A stretch of 64,000 nucleotides of DNA from Pseudopithomyces maydicus (lineage: Eukaryota; Ascomycota; Dothideomycetes; Pleosporales; Didymosphaeriaceae): NCBI GenBank assembly GCA_026873275.1, contig JANTUC010000016.1, positions 1,353,109-1,417,108 on the forward strand, in the 5' to 3' direction. Position 1 is the stretch's first letter, and each line of letters begins with the position of its first letter. The position numbers and the translations under genes were made by a program. A model generated the notes under the pieces. The model did no database searches and was not told the origin of the DNA. It was given only the letters and a program-made list of their open reading frames with translations. This document shows positions 24,038-36,115 of this stretch, piece by piece.

Positions 24038-25711
24038 ATGATCAACCGGCTATTTTCACTCGGGCTGGCAGCCTCTGTCGCTGCGAGTCCCACGCTACTC
24101 AAGCGAGACAACACAACTATGGTGTACAGTTTCAAGGATGTCCCAGTCACCCCCGACATTCAGTATATTCCCTGCTACGACAAGTTCACTTGCACACAAC
24201 TCGAGGTCCCACTGGATTATGATGACCTCTCTGCCGGAACTACGAATATCGCTTTCATGAAGCATAGTGCTTCAAAACAACCAGCAATGGGAGATATCAT
24301 ATTCAATCCTGGTGGACCCGGAGGCTCTGCCATGGGTGATATGATGCTCGCGATTCCTACGTTGGTCAATCTTCTCGGAGATTCGTATAACATTGTGGGC
24401 ATGGATCCCCGAGGCGTCAACAACAGCGGCCCGCTGCTTGACTGCTTCGATGGCAAACCATGGTTGCGAGACTATTTCATTAACAAATTCTATTCCGATG
24501 TCGACCCTCGAAGCGAGGCGTCCTTCAGCAACTACTATGAGCTCACGGGTGCTTTCGGCACCTGGTGCACGAGAAACTTGAACGAGACCGCTAAGTACGT
24601 TAATACACCGGCTACGGCGAGAGACATGTTGCAATATGCAGAGCTGCTCGCAGAAAGTCAAGATAAACCAAAGGAGGAGGCTAAGGTCGACTTTTATGGA
24701 ATTTCCTACGGGACGGTTCTGGGAACGACGTTTGCTACGCTCTTCCCAGACCGTGTTGGCAAGTTCTTGATCGATGGCGTTGTCAATGGCGATGACTACT
24801 ACTTCGGAAACTGGTCCCAGGGTCCACAACAGGCTGATGCTGCTGTAGAGTCCTTCTTCCAACTCTGTGCTGAAGCTGGAGAGGCTTGTGTGTTCAAGGG
24901 AAACAGCTCCACCGCGGAGGAAATCAAAGAGCGCTTCGATGCAATACTAGAAGACCTGGAGGAGAACCCAATTCCCGTAACAGATCCACTCTACGTCCTT
25001 GTCCCCACCACAGTCACCCACATGGACTTTCGCAACTTCCTCGCCATATCCCTGTACGCTCCAACCGTATACTTCCCTTACTTAGCCGCCATCGCAGCTG
25101 GGCTCGAGAAGGGAGACGGAGGACTAACCGCGTCGGTCGCCGGAAAGGGTATCCCCGCGACCGGCGCATGCGATTATACCCCTCTGGGATACGATGCGAG
25201 TTTCTACCGTCAAGTCATCGCTTGCAACGACAACAACAAAAGCTTCAAATCCAACAAAGGATCTCTTACCGAGCTTTTCGATTTCGGAAGAACGCAGAGC
25301 ACATACATTGGAGACGTATGGCCGATGGCCGTGATCCCTCAATGCCGCAACCTGGACATCGCCTCGCCAGCAACGCAAATTTTCCCGGGTTACAAGAAGA
25401 CGAGTACGAGCACGCCAATCCTTTTCTCCGGAAATGTAATTGACCCGGCTACGAGCTCATATGAATTGATGTCCAGTTATTTCGAGGGCTCCGGGATTTT
25501 ACTGCAGGATGCTATAGGGCATGGACTGGTAAGCACGACTTCGAATTGCACGTCTTCGTACGTGCAGCGTTACTTTGAAACTGGGAGACTGCCACCCAAA
25601 GGGAAGATCTGTGAGACAGATTTCAAAGTGTTTTCGTCATCTCAGGTGGCAGAGGTTCCGGGGTTGATGACACAGAGTTTCATGGGTTGGAGAGCGATCG
25701 ATATGTTGTAA
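24038..25711 (+). CDS. Secreted alpha/beta-hydrolase, S33 tripeptidyl-aminopeptidase-like
   Basis: Single ORF of 557 aa. Signal peptide MINRLFSLGLAASVAAS, probably followed by Kex2 cleavage after LLKR. The hydrolase signature is clear: oxyanion region FNPGGPGGS, nucleophile elbow GISYGT (Ser in G-x-S-x-G), acid residue in GNVIDPATSS and catalytic His in DAIGHGL. The last two lie in the TAP-like C-terminal domain. The family removes N-terminal peptides or hydrolyses small esters outside the cell. Several N-glycosylation sequons (NNS, NWS, NSS, NCT) fit a secreted enzyme. No frame problems. Confidence 0.9.
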   Translation: MINRLFSLGLAASVAASPTLLKRDNTTMVYSFKDVPVTPDIQYIPCYDKFTCTQLEVPLDYDDLSAGTTNIAFMKHSASKQPAMGDIIFNPGGPGGSAMGDMMLAIPTLVNLLGDSYNIVGMDPRGVNNSGPLLDCFDGKPWLRDYFINKFYSDVDPRSEASFSNYYELTGAFGTWCTRNLNETAKYVNTPATARDMLQYAELLAESQDKPKEEAKVDFYGISYGTVLGTTFATLFPDRVGKFLIDGVVNGDDYYFGNWSQGPQQADAAVESFFQLCAEAGEACVFKGNSSTAEEIKERFDAILEDLEENPIPVTDPLYVLVPTTVTHMDFRNFLAISLYAPTVYFPYLAAIAAGLEKGDGGLTASVAGKGIPATGACDYTPLGYDASFYRQVIACNDNNKSFKSNKGSLTELFDFGRTQSTYIGDVWPMAVIPQCRNLDIASPATQIFPGYKKTSTSTPILFSGNVIDPATSSYELMSSYFEGSGILLQDAIGHGLVSTTSNCTSSYVQRYFETGRLPPKGKICETDFKVFSSSQVAEVPGLMTQSFMGWRAIDML

Positions 25712-25982
25712 AGATGAATTCAGTTCAGCGTAGCAATACAGTATAAATATAATAATTCTATATAAGCCTATCTAAATCTATAGTTTGTGTGGCCCTCGCT
25801 TTAATCTTGATCATTCTGTTCCATTTCCATCTATAGCCCGTTCATCGCTTCCCGCCACCTGATTCAGGTGACAAGCGGTCAATCTTAACGTTCAATTCAA
25901 CTTCTACCATTCTTGTAATAGCGACCTCATCTACCCATCCATTTCTGTTCTGATTACTTCCACACTGGCCTTGGCTTCGATC

Positions 25983-28290
25983 TTATGACACCGCGAACTT
26001 GGATTTTGCTCTGAGCTTCGCCCCGTAAAAGTACAGAAGCCACACCCCAATCTACAAACATATCGTCAGTTTGTTCTGGTACCTACACTCTTCGAGTCAA
26101 CTCTGACTTACAATTCCCATTACGCTCAATCCAGCCAATAGACTAAGTCCCTTGCCCACCCCAAGATAAATATACATCGATCGTGAAAAGAGCACGGAAC
26201 CAAATGCAAACAATGAGCGAAAGAAGTCATTGCCTGCGAAAAGTGACGCGGCGTATTGGGGGTATGAAGTCGGCACGTAAACTGGCATGTATTAGCCTAT
26301 GTTCAATCCCCTTCCTGCAAATCCAATGACGACCAGATGTATCGCGCACTCTTTGCAAATACAAACGTGGCAAGTAGAAAACACTCACTGAAAATACACT
26401 GCATGATAATGTACACAGTAACAGCGTATAACGTGCACCCTACGACAGTACCCATCCAATGGATACTCGGATTAGCGAGCCATGCAAAGAGGAAGAGTCC
26501 TACTGTGGGGCCGAAGCATGCGATAAGTGCAGGGCGGAGCCGAAATTCTTGCGGGCGCATGCCGTTGCGCAGAACATCAGGGATGAGGTAAAAGTGGAGG
26601 TAGGAGAAGTAAATAGCCATGGAGATGACGCAGCCCACTATTATGCATGCGAAGACGAGGCCGGTTTCGCCAACGTTGAAACCGTACATTACTGGGTAAA
26701 CTAGAGCGAAAACTTCGAAGAAGGAGTAGTATATGCCGTAGATAAGAGCGGTATAAATGTTAACGAATAGAATCTGGGAGTTGTGTTATCGTTATTAATG
26801 AACTTGAACAATGGTGATTCGATGCTACTTACAGCTGGGTCTTTGAAGGTGATCTCCAGAGGTTTCCAGATAGCGTCGAGGATCTCGGTATGGAGTCGAA
26901 CACCTTGTCTATCGATCTCGCTTTGAGAGCGAATTTTGTCATTCCCAGAAATTTTTCGCAGTCGCTCGGCACGATGCAACAGGATCGTAGAGGGTGATGT
27001 TTCAGGGAGGAAGAAAAAGAACAGGAGGAAAATGGGTCCGGCCATCCAGAGGACCTCCCACTGTGACCACCGCCAATTTTTGGCATAGACAGCAAAACCA
27101 GAGATTAAAGGTCCGAGAGCTGGTGCGGCGAAGGCGGCGGAAACCCAGAATGCTATCGCATAGGGTAGATATAAGAATGAGTACATGTCCTACGGGTGTC
27201 AATAGCTGAGTTCTGACTAATTGTGTAGTACTCACTCCCATGCTGGCGCCTCCATTGGCGAGGCATGGACTGCCGAAAAAGCCCAGTAAGAACCGCAGCA
27301 CGAGCAAGCCACCGAGATTGTCAACGAGCGCAGTAGGAAGCGCTAGAATGGTGAATAATGCAAATGTCGTTATGTAAGGGATATTTCTTCCGAAGAGCGG
27401 AACTAAATTGATGTCAGCTTTTGAGAGCGACTACGTTAATCCAACACACCTTCGGAAAGAGGAGCAAAGATAAGAGGACCTATTCCGTAGCCTACGACAG
27501 TTCAGCAAGCAAATCCCCTTTTGAGGCACATGTCTATACGCACCCAAGACATACAACGCAAGACCCAACGAGGCCTTGAACTCATGGACACCAAACCTTA
27601 TCATGACCAGCTGCTCGCTCGACACGTAGATGCTGCTAGAGCAGTACACCACAAAAGTGTACACATCAATGAGGAAAGCAGTCCAGAATTTCTTCTTCTG
27701 AGACCAATTCTACCGAACCATCAGCGAGTGCCTGATAATCCTTGCACCTAATGTATCAATCTTACCTGAGGGTTTTCCGGATCATCGGTAGAATACCAGT
27801 CCACAAGTATCGTTCCGTCTGCTGTTTTGACGGGTGCAATGGGTCGCGATTCTGACCTCTCGATTGCAGCCTCTTCCTCCTGACGTAGTCTCTCCTGTGT
27901 GTAAGGAAGCGATTTTGTTCTTGTTATGTGAGATGATACAGGACGGAGGTGGTTATTGTACCGTGAAACATCTGAAGGCGCCGCTGATGATAACTTCTCC
28001 AGATCTCCAACAGCATCTTCTGTGGCCTCTTCATAAGCATTGCTATTCTCAACGACGCTAGTTCCCGGACTTTCTTCTTGCTTCTCTGTGTTGTCAAGCT
28101 CCGTAGATGCCGGCCGTTGCTGTGTGGATGTTGCGGCTCCGCGACTGCTGTGCCTGGAAAGGCCTTTCCTTGTAGTGTAAGATTCAGGGCATTGAAAGCC
28201 TGGTTCTTCTTCTGGGTACTTCAAAATACGATTATCCGTAAGGTAACGGACTAGTTGGCCGAAAGGGGCATCGCGGACAAGATTTTTCAT
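25983..28290 (-). CDS. MFS transporter, DHA1 drug/polyamine exporter type
   Basis: At least seven exons read from ATG 28290. Exon 1 (28290-27766) encodes a 175-residue hydrophilic cytosolic tail, ending WYSTDDPENPQ next to the donor gtaag. Next comes NWSQKKKFWTAFLIDVYTF, the standard DHA1 entry into TM1. Further exons give VLRFLLGFFGSPCLANGGAS, FWVSAAFAAPALGPLISGF and WRWSQWEVLWMAGP, the typical DHA1 loops. The segment at 26689-26389 splices (26388-26282) to YVPTSYPQYAASLFAGNDFFRS, and a last short exon ends KLRAKSKFAVS with TAA at 25983. Twelve transmembrane helices are expected. Plasma-membrane proton antiport of drugs, polyamines or metabolites is the family role; substrate unknown. Confidence 0.88.
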
Positions 28291-29041
28291 TGTGCTGTCT
28301 TCGCACTGTAGCGCAAGGTCGAATGATTTCTCGCAGCCAAATTAATACTAAGATATCATATATCTTTGTATAGTCAGAGAATAAGCGGTGGATCTCTTGT
28401 TATGCATAATTACAATATTCATTTTGTAGTGCGATCTGTGCTCACACTGCACGGATGACCAAGCTGCTTCCGATGACAAACCCGATGTGATTACATTCGT
28501 GGAGGTATGGTATAGGCAAGATCTTCGTTTAATCACTCGGAATGTTCACAGCTCATCGAGACCGCCATGTTATCATGATTTGGGTTGGATGCGTTTTTGA
28601 CAAGCGATATGAGTCGACCAATGCATTATAGATAGAATTGTATGTTATAAATTTGTATCATCTCTATTTCTTCCAGGAGACTGATAATCCGTAGTATATG
28701 GTCCTTCGGAGAGATGAAACCGTGAAACCTTACCCTCAGCTCCAAATAACTACGTCGTTTCGATAGCCATCCCAGGGAAAAAATAACGTTAAATGAATCT
28801 GCGTTATGTGGTGACTCCAATTAGTTCAGTAGGACTTCCTGCGACTACTAAAAAAATAATATTGTAATCGTAGTGTTGATTAGTGAGCGGACCAGTTCAC
28901 TAATCTTCAGCAAAATCCATTTCACGATAAAGATAACACGTTTGGTGAAAGAATGTTCCAGGTATAATTTCGGCCCGACTTGACATCCCGCCTGCGGAAA
29001 TAGCGTAGATTATCGACTCAAAGAGCCTCTGGATGACAAAT
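28291..29041. other. Intergenic
   Basis: 750 AT-leaning bases containing the MFS promoter and the downstream part of the aldolase-type gene. Nothing recognised. Confidence 0.5.
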
Positions 29042-29900
29042 TCACAAAGGTGGTGTCCCAAGCTCGTTCACATACATTCCGCTCCGTTCAGTCTGAATGA
29101 CCCACTGTTTCCATGGCTTATAACTAATCCAAATATTCATATTCTTTGAATCTCTTCGCTCCTCAGTAGACAGATACTGCACACCGTCTATACCGGTTCC
29201 CGCCGCCGCGGAGAGGCCTATCGCTCTAGTTTGTACTCGCGCATTGCTCGTGGCATAGTAAGCAAACTCGGTCACCTGTTCGATAGATGTTCCCGTCGTG
29301 ATGAATCCGTGACTACGTTGCAGTGCTGTGGTGTAAAGTGGGGAGTTCGGCTGAGATGTGTTGGTTCCAAGAACGGCGGCCAAGGCTGCACCGAGCCGTG
29401 GCGAGTTGACGAGCATATCGCGAGGATCGGTTTCATTGTAAGCACTCTCGATATCGAAGTTTGGAACTCGTTCGCCTGGTCTGCGTTCAGCTGTAAATCC
29501 AGACTAGCTGGTCACTAAGGAGCTCACCAAGGAACCCCGCCATGTGATATGTTGGCTGTACGTCCACGCCTCCGAATACGGTATACGGTAGTACATCTTC
29601 GCTGTGGCTGTGAACAACGGCATTCACGTCCGGATATCTTTTTAAAACCTCGCTGTGAATGTATCGCTCTGCATATCCGCCACTGGTTCCATCCACACCT
29701 GAACCATCCGAGACGTGGTACTCTCCAATATCCTGTGGACCTGAGACTATTCCTGCGCCCATTTGGTATGCTATGAAGAAGGTGGTGTTGTTGTTGGGGT
29801 TTCTCACGCTGATATGTCCGAATGGGTCAAGGACATTGAGATAGTCTAAGACATGATTGGCTGCGATGAGGCTGGAGAGCGTTGCAGTGAGATTGACCAT
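29042..29900 (-). CDS. Class II aldolase/adducin domain protein
   Basis: Exon 1 runs 29900-29528 and exon 2 runs 29490-29042, separated by a very short 37-nt intron (gtgagc...ttacag); phases agree. The metal-binding motif AVVHSHSED and the preceding AERYIHSEVLKRYPDVNAV are diagnostic. GHISVRNP and MGAGIVSGPQDIGEY form the N-terminal substrate region, and RSHGFITTGTSIEQ holds the third metal-site His region. Fungal members act on sugar phosphates or as aldol-type lyases of small hydroxy-carbonyl compounds; the substrate is unknown. Length (273 aa) is normal. Confidence 0.88.
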
Positions 29901-31566
29901 CTTGCTAAGTCGAGAGTAAAGTCAGGGGCGTTTCAATTGACAAGAATACTTCTGTAAAAACTGCGAGCGGGGCGTCGTGTTGTGTAAAGAACTAGTATCG
30001 AGTCATGACGATTAGTGACGATCGGTGAGCGCCAAGGCACCAATGGCGACTAGTTGTACGGTGGAGGACGATAATGATAGAGTAGAAAGAAAATGTAGTG
30101 TAACGTGAAAAGTGGAAAAGACGCAACGGTGATTTGTTGGCAAAGGTTCCAGCAGTAAGAAATATAATTGGTCAAGTGGTGCGCTTTTCCGCTTTCGATC
30201 AAGGGGTTTTCTTCCACTGTTCCGCATAAACAACCTGATATTCGCGAGAGTTCAATTGTCAAAAGAGGGATCGACAGATTTTTCTCTACTATATGCATTT
30301 TTATCCAGTCAGCACAAGAAGGGATGATAGCATTTTTAATATCCATTTTCGTCCAGTCTGCTCGTACTCAGCTATTACTTTTTTCAACAAACGAAACACA
30401 TCCAGTCAGATCTGCTGCCGCTTTCTCTGAACACAAAACATTCGCGAGAGTAAAAGTTCATTGATACATATGCTGCGCCGTAAAAGCAGGACAGAAAGCA
30501 TGGTTGAAACGAAGTTCCATTCCGCGCCAATATCGAACACTAACCCAATCCGGTAGCTAACACATGAGCCCCCATTGTGCATCATGCAGACATGCGGCAA
30601 ATTCTTCCAGGAGGTTAGAGTGTACACAGCGGGTAAAAATGTCGCTTTGGATATTTGAGAGAAACACAAACTCTATTACACTGTCTATCCAAACCATTGA
30701 AACCGAATGTTACAAGTGCATTTGGGCTAAAGATGTGTATATTTGGGCTTTTCCTGAACGTGGCAAGACGTATATTTAGGATATCTCTCATAGCGGTCTG
30801 ATAAACGTGTCACTTCAGCCGGACACGAAAAAATTTGAGATCAAAGACGGAGTCATACGGGATTTTGGGTACCTACGAAGGGTATCAACAAAGTACGTCA
30901 TTGAGATAAGTAAAGCTAGACAGCTTTCGTCCTTTTGTGGAACCAGGAAGTTTCGAGGCCGGTAGGATGAGTATTATAATAATCCTATTTCCTCTTTCGA
31001 AAAATATAATATAACTGCATTGAAGAGTTCTGTGCCACCGAGATCGATCAGAAAGCCATCACAGGAACAATGTGGGCGAGTTGCGTTGTTTATCAACCGC
31101 TTCCTGATAGTAGTCTCCTTACCGACAGTGGGAATTGTGTTGGTCAAATTGAGAGCACCATCGATCGATGCATCACTCCTGGTGGTGGGATCGGAGGTAC
31201 TTCCCAATCTAAAACGTCCACCTCAAAGTATTTCCATGTATAGCAGTAAGGGTGTACCTAATAGCCGTACTCTCGAAAGACGTCGTAGAGGAAACCCCTG
31301 AAGCGGGAAAAAACCAGAGACTGCGTCAGCAACAAGACCCAGACAAGGAAAGGAAAGGAAGGATCGAAACATTAACCCCAGAAGACGAAGACCTAACAGC
31401 TGAGACATCAAAGGAACCAAATGCGTGTCTTGTTACAACGAAAAGAAATGGAAAAGGTTAAAAAGCAAGTGCCTGGTGTCCCTAGGATTACCACTCGGAG
31501 CAAGAGCATACGAGTCATAGAGAATTTCGTTTCATTACCAGAGATATTGCAGCACGATTACATTGG
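29901..31566. other. Gene-poor spacer
   Basis: 1.67 kb with only short ORFs. The right end (31250-31566) may contain 5' exons of the following gene: open segments are present but their junctions could not be fixed. Confidence 0.4.
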
Positions 31567-32634
31567 ATGGCTGGAGTTCCACCCAAAAGAACTGGAAAAG
31601 GGAAAGCCACGGGAGATGGGGGTCAGTCAACCTGTACTACCTTATGCGGTACGCGTATATACTAATCGAATATACTAGGTGACAGGAAATCCATAGCACC
31701 TGGACAAGACGAGTATGTGAAGATGGACGACGAATGGTATAAAGAACATGCTTTGTTTAAGAAAGGTAAATCTAAAAAGGTCACATGGTGGACATATCAC
31801 AAAAGGAGCGATTGGGACACCTTTGTTTCCCGGAGAAGTAAAGCATACAACATCCTCGGGGAAATGAAAGAAAATGGCAAATTTGACGTTATCCAAATTA
31901 AGGGACGTCATATTTATGCTGCTGGAAGCAGTCAAGGCCCTCATGTGCACGGAGTTCACTATACGGGGTATACTTCAAGACCCGGCAATTTTCTCATCAC
32001 CAACGGCTCATTCTTCCAAAATCGTGTTACTACGAACAGGTACGCAGCAGTGGGTAATACTAGCACAACAGATTTAATCAGACCGCTTCCCATTGACTAC
32101 GCTGAATACTACGAGACAATCCTGGGTGAACGTAGAACTTTTCTTCAGAGCGCCCCCGGACTGATGCAGCCACTCTCCATGGCCGGTGATGAGTGGGAGT
32201 GGAACCTTGAAACTAGTGAAATTGCTGGCAGTCTTTCCCACGGATCCAATGAGAATGAGCGCCTTGCTCTCGCAGTTGGGAAGAATGGCGACAAGTTCGT
32301 CCTTGTCTACACAGCGCATTCCAGAAACGATGGGCTTGATTTCAATGGGTGGAGGGATATGATATTGAAGTGGCTTGATGTCTGGTATTCAATGGATACT
32401 AAAGATCTAGATCAGCTTGTCAATCTAGATGGTGGCACCAGTATCAATGTCGTCTGGAAAGGTAATGGTCGGCGCACGAAGAGAATAGCTCAAGGCTCGA
32501 TTGGTGACAGTATGCCTGGTAAGCATTCTCATCATACAACGCCAATAAAGGTAGCCAATGTTCTAGTGTTCGCCACATCTAGGGTTAATGACTTGGGCGA
32601 GGAAAGCGATTCTGAATTCGAATTAGAAGCTTGA
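31567..32634 (+). CDS. Phosphodiester-glycosidase-like (NAGPA domain) protein
   Basis: Modelled from ATG 31567 (MAGVPPKRTGKGKATGDG) through donor gtcagt at 31622 and acceptor tactag to exon 31679-32634; the phases agree, and a branch-like ctaat lies in the intron. Upstream exons are possible. The C-terminal two thirds carry the two hallmarks of the NAGPA/DUF2233 fold. These are FLITNGSFFQN (family AINGGFF-like) and LVNLDGGTSINVVW (family LNLDGGGS-like), with LALAVGKNGDKFVLVY between. Members hydrolyse phosphodiester-linked sugars, such as uncovering mannose-6-phosphate. There is no signal peptide in this model, and the N-terminus is Lys-rich. The assignment rests on these two motifs. Confidence 0.6.
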
Positions 32635-33353
32635 GAGGATGAAAAAGCGGCGGCAGATGGTAAATCTTCAACTATAGACCTAGTTCAACTTTCAACACTT
32701 CGTCTATCACGTTCAAGATCATTCATAACATAAAATGTCAAACATTGGGACTAAAGCAGACAGGCAATGGGTAGGAAAGGTCAGATCAATTTCGGTAGCT
32801 AGTATAGGCGTCAGATGTTTAAACTATTTCTGTATTTAATGCTCCATTTTAATACCGAAATTGAAGCTACCGAAGGGGGTTGAGTGGTCACCCAGGTCTC
32901 TGTTAAGAATTGTACGATGCCACACCTAGCTGAATTCGTCAGACTATTGATATTCCTATATCCGAGAAGATGCTACTCCCAATTTGATTCGTTGGAATAT
33001 AGATACTTAGCGACCTGGTAGTTGTTTTGGATCGAAGCCCTTTGAGTAACTTTTCAATTATCGTCGTGCAAATCTGACTGGTAGGTAGCACTGAACAATG
33101 GCGAATCAGGCGTAAGTATCCATTAATGGGATGAAAAAAGAAAGATCACTTGCGATGTAACAGACATAAAACGGTGAATAGAATTGACAAGACAGCGGGT
33201 GAAATCTGCGAACAAGTGATATCATTCTGGTTTTAATATAAACATGACAGTAGTAAGAGATGGAACAATGCGACATTGTAGCCCGTGTCACTCGAGCGAA
33301 GTGAGCCGTTTAACTGCCCACCAAGTAGGATGAGGTATCTCTACCGTCATCAA
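32635..33353. other. Intergenic, convergent 3' ends
   Basis: 720 bases between convergent genes. The sequence from about 32793 (ttcggtagctagtat) has an inverted partner near 32858 (attgaagctaccgaa), a weak hairpin. Nothing else. Confidence 0.4.
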
Positions 33354-33990
33354 TTACGGCTTCGCGATCTTTTCGCACTGTTGAAACCCGCGTTCGACAT
33401 GACGAATGACAGCACAGTACTTGACCTTGATTCCCTTATCATTCTTAAGAATTTTAATTTCATAGAGCACGCGATCAGGCTGCTTCTTGACGGACCCGCC
33501 ATCGTATCTGGTGTTGTCTGTCATGATAACAAACTCATGAGTATTGGAACCACATGTATTGGGTAGCTCCTGGTTTCCATTGTATAGATGGGGGTAATCA
33601 TCTGGAAAGTGAAATCTTTTAGCTTCCGTGCAACCGAAAAAAAGGCCTTACTTCTGTAGATCAAGTGGGATAGAAAACAGACATACTGGGACCGATTTGC
33701 TTCTTGTTGGCATCATAATCCACACCAAGCAAATACGCAACTTTGATCTGACCCTTGGTGTACGTTTGGGCGTCATAAGTCCCCGCTTTTGGGCATAAAA
33801 CATCTTTATCAGGGTTGCCACCGTTTTCAATATTGAGGGCACGACTGTGGAGCTCAAAAGATTCACCGAGAGCCTCGGCAATGGCTTCAGGAGCAGCGGA
33901 ACGAATATAAACCGCATTGTCTTGGGTGGGAGCAGCAACAACAGCGTTGGCCAGGTAGGCAATGAAAGAGATTGCGATAGAGAGACGCAT
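33354..33990 (-). CDS. Secreted guanyl-specific ribonuclease, RNase N1/T1 family
   Basis: Exon 1 runs 33990-33687 and exon 2 runs 33601-33354, with an 85-nt intron (gtatgt...ttccag); phases agree and give a 183-aa protein. The signal peptide is MRLSIAISFIAYLANAVVA. The mature part aligns with RNase T1 over its length. Visible active-site equivalents are Tyr and His in NDYPHLY (T1 Tyr38, His40), Glu in THEFVIM (Glu58), Arg in PDRVLYE (Arg77), His in AVIRHVE (His92) and the following Phe (Phe100). Cys residues at CPKAGTY, NTCGSN, KYCAV and QQCEK could form disulfides. It should be a catalytically competent extracellular RNase cutting after G; a nutritional or effector-like role is open. The intron hides half of it, since the unspliced ORF ends early at 33661. 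Confidence 0.88.
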
Positions 33991-35117
33991 GTTGTCAATG
34001 CTTCAAAGTTCCGAAATTGTCGTTTGGCGGTTACCGAAGTATATTGATGTCGTGATCGAGATTGTCGTTTTATGGAATGACCTACAATCTGGAAAGCTCG
34101 AAGATTTTATAATAAAAACTCGTTCTATTACGGTTACAGGCAATATGAGGATGTCTCATGTTGAAAAATAGATTGCTGACCTCCCTAGAACTACAGTGGA
34201 TGTTTCGGGTGAATAATGTGGTAACGCTTTGTATTGTCGAAGATTTCATTTTGTTTCCCAAATCCTATGGGATTCGGAGCCGTTCCTCCACAGAAAGAAA
34301 TTGCCGAGCTCCAGTAAACTATTTTGTCATTTCGTAGGCATAGCTACATGTGAAAGATGTATCAGGGGTTTATTGTTGAAACAGAGCGTTGTCAAGCGGC
34401 ACAGAGATCTTTAATCCAAATGATTACACGAACCTCTGCCTATCAAAATACTCCTTTGAATTCGTAAACCTTGAAATCACATTCACGGCATCCGGTTTAC
34501 CGATGTACTCGCATTGGGATCACCTGTATGAGACAGCATCACGAAAGTATTAACCAGTTTGATGTCCAGTCCGATTCTTTTTGCTCATGCTTTGATTTTG
34601 AAGGTGTCAAGAGGAACAGTAAAAACTAGCAAGGGGCCCGACCGAGATACTGATATTGGTCAAGTCTTAACTGCATCTGGGAACGGTACGTAATTAGTGC
34701 TGAACATCGAAATCGAGAAAATCGTATGTACCGTATTATTGACCGAAAATAAGAAAGATGCCTTGTTGTCATGCATAAGCATATGCGCATGAACCAATGA
34801 TGGGCCGCTACCTGCTTACGTAGCTCCACATCGCAATATGGCGCAACGAATTTAAACGAAAACTGGTGACTAAGAGACCTCTTTTGAGGCCATTCACGGA
34901 GCAAAGTAGCATCATTTGCCACGGCTTATATGAGCTCAGCCGTGCCGATATAATGACACTAATATGCATATTCGATTACGTCATCTGATCAAAGGTATTC
35001 ATTCAACGACACAAAGCCCATTTAACTATCATGTTCATCACTGCAACTCTAAAGTCACCCCACCAGAAAAAAATCTCCTTTTTTTAGGATTGCAGAATCA
35101 TATCTATCATTCAAATC
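33991..35117. other. Intergenic, divergent promoters
   Basis: 1.1 kb between the RNase and the DUF3632-like gene, which diverge. Only short ORFs; nothing recognised. Confidence 0.5.
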
Positions 35118-36115
35118 ATGTCTGCAAGGGCGTTTACAAAAATGGTGGCGCAGACGTATAGCGAGTTTGAGAGAGTTGTGCGTGCTGACAGTTATCCACC
35201 TCCTCAGGAAGTTCTCAATGCGCTGGAAAAACTGATCACCGGTTCTGAGGCTCCCATCAAGAATATTGCAGTCGATGTAGCTGCACCATTTATCAAGAAC
35301 ATCTCGCCGGATGACCCTTCGGGCCTGCCCGATTGCAGTATACTCTGGCGCACCATCTTAGAGGCCATCAATGCGTTCAAAGAGCACAATGATAAGCTTG
35401 TGGATCTTGTACTAGCTATAATGCAACTTGACGATGGTAAAAACCCAATCAAGGCATCGCCAGAGTTTGACCAGCACATGAGCGAATTTGCGATATCGAG
35501 TAAGTTTCACCTAATGTCGCTAGTCTTCTTTGTCTGGCTTCAAAGCGAGCGTGCTTAGACTGACAGCTCGACAGTGCGAGACCTGCCCAGCAGTGACCCT
35601 CAACGTGAAATCAGACGTCAAGGTTTAGTTAACGAGCATGCTTTTATGGCCAAACTTTCAGCACGCGGACACGAGCTAGGTTGTCTAACCCACGATGAGA
35701 TCATGCGCGCGGGTCCTGTTCTTTACATGACATGCGAATTTGCGCCGTGGGAGGAGGTGCATTTCCCGGAAATTGAGGGATACTATGATGAAGATGACGA
35801 CGAGGAAGATTGGAAAGAGTGGCGCGATCAGCAGCTGGAGTTGAAAAGTATCAGGGTTCTCAATGTTAGAATTCCCGCAGCTTATCATTGGCTCAAGTAC
35901 GAGGGCGCAAGAATCTATAGTCTACAGGGAGAGATGGACGGTGATAAATATGGCTTAGAGGGGAAGTGGAAGGGAACTAAGGGATATTCGAAAGAACGGT
36001 TTGCGTTTTGGGGGAGCGGTTCCAGTGGATGACCCAGGTCACTGCGCTTGAGAAGTCAACTCAGAGGCTGGCTCAGGAGTGCGCAGATATGGTTCAGAAA
36101 ATCATAGAGGCGTAA
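35118..36115 (+). CDS. DUF3632-like fungal protein, one frameshift
   Basis: Exon 1 is 35118-35499; intron 35500-35574 (gtaagt...cgacag); exon 2 starts at 35575 (phase gives AIS-MRDLPSSDP). The protein is helical with an acidic tract (YYDEDDDEEDWKEW) and the segment GKWKGTKGYSKERFAFWG near the end, which recalls DUF3632 proteins. At the G5 run 36010-36014 the frame slips to a stop at 36030. One more G continues as WGERFQWMTQVTALEKSTQR for 33 more codons to a stop at 36113-36115, matching the normal ending of such proteins. No catalytic residues are known for the family. Confidence 0.65.

Noticed and set aside
31421..31678. ORF MRVLLQRKEMEKVKKQ as first exon of the NAGPA-like gene
   Set aside because: Its phase does not fit the acceptor at 31678, whereas the overlapping frame from ATG 31567 fits without any repair.
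32793..32875. Inverted repeat as a transposon terminus
   Set aside because: The arms are about 15 bases and imperfect, without target duplication or transposase.
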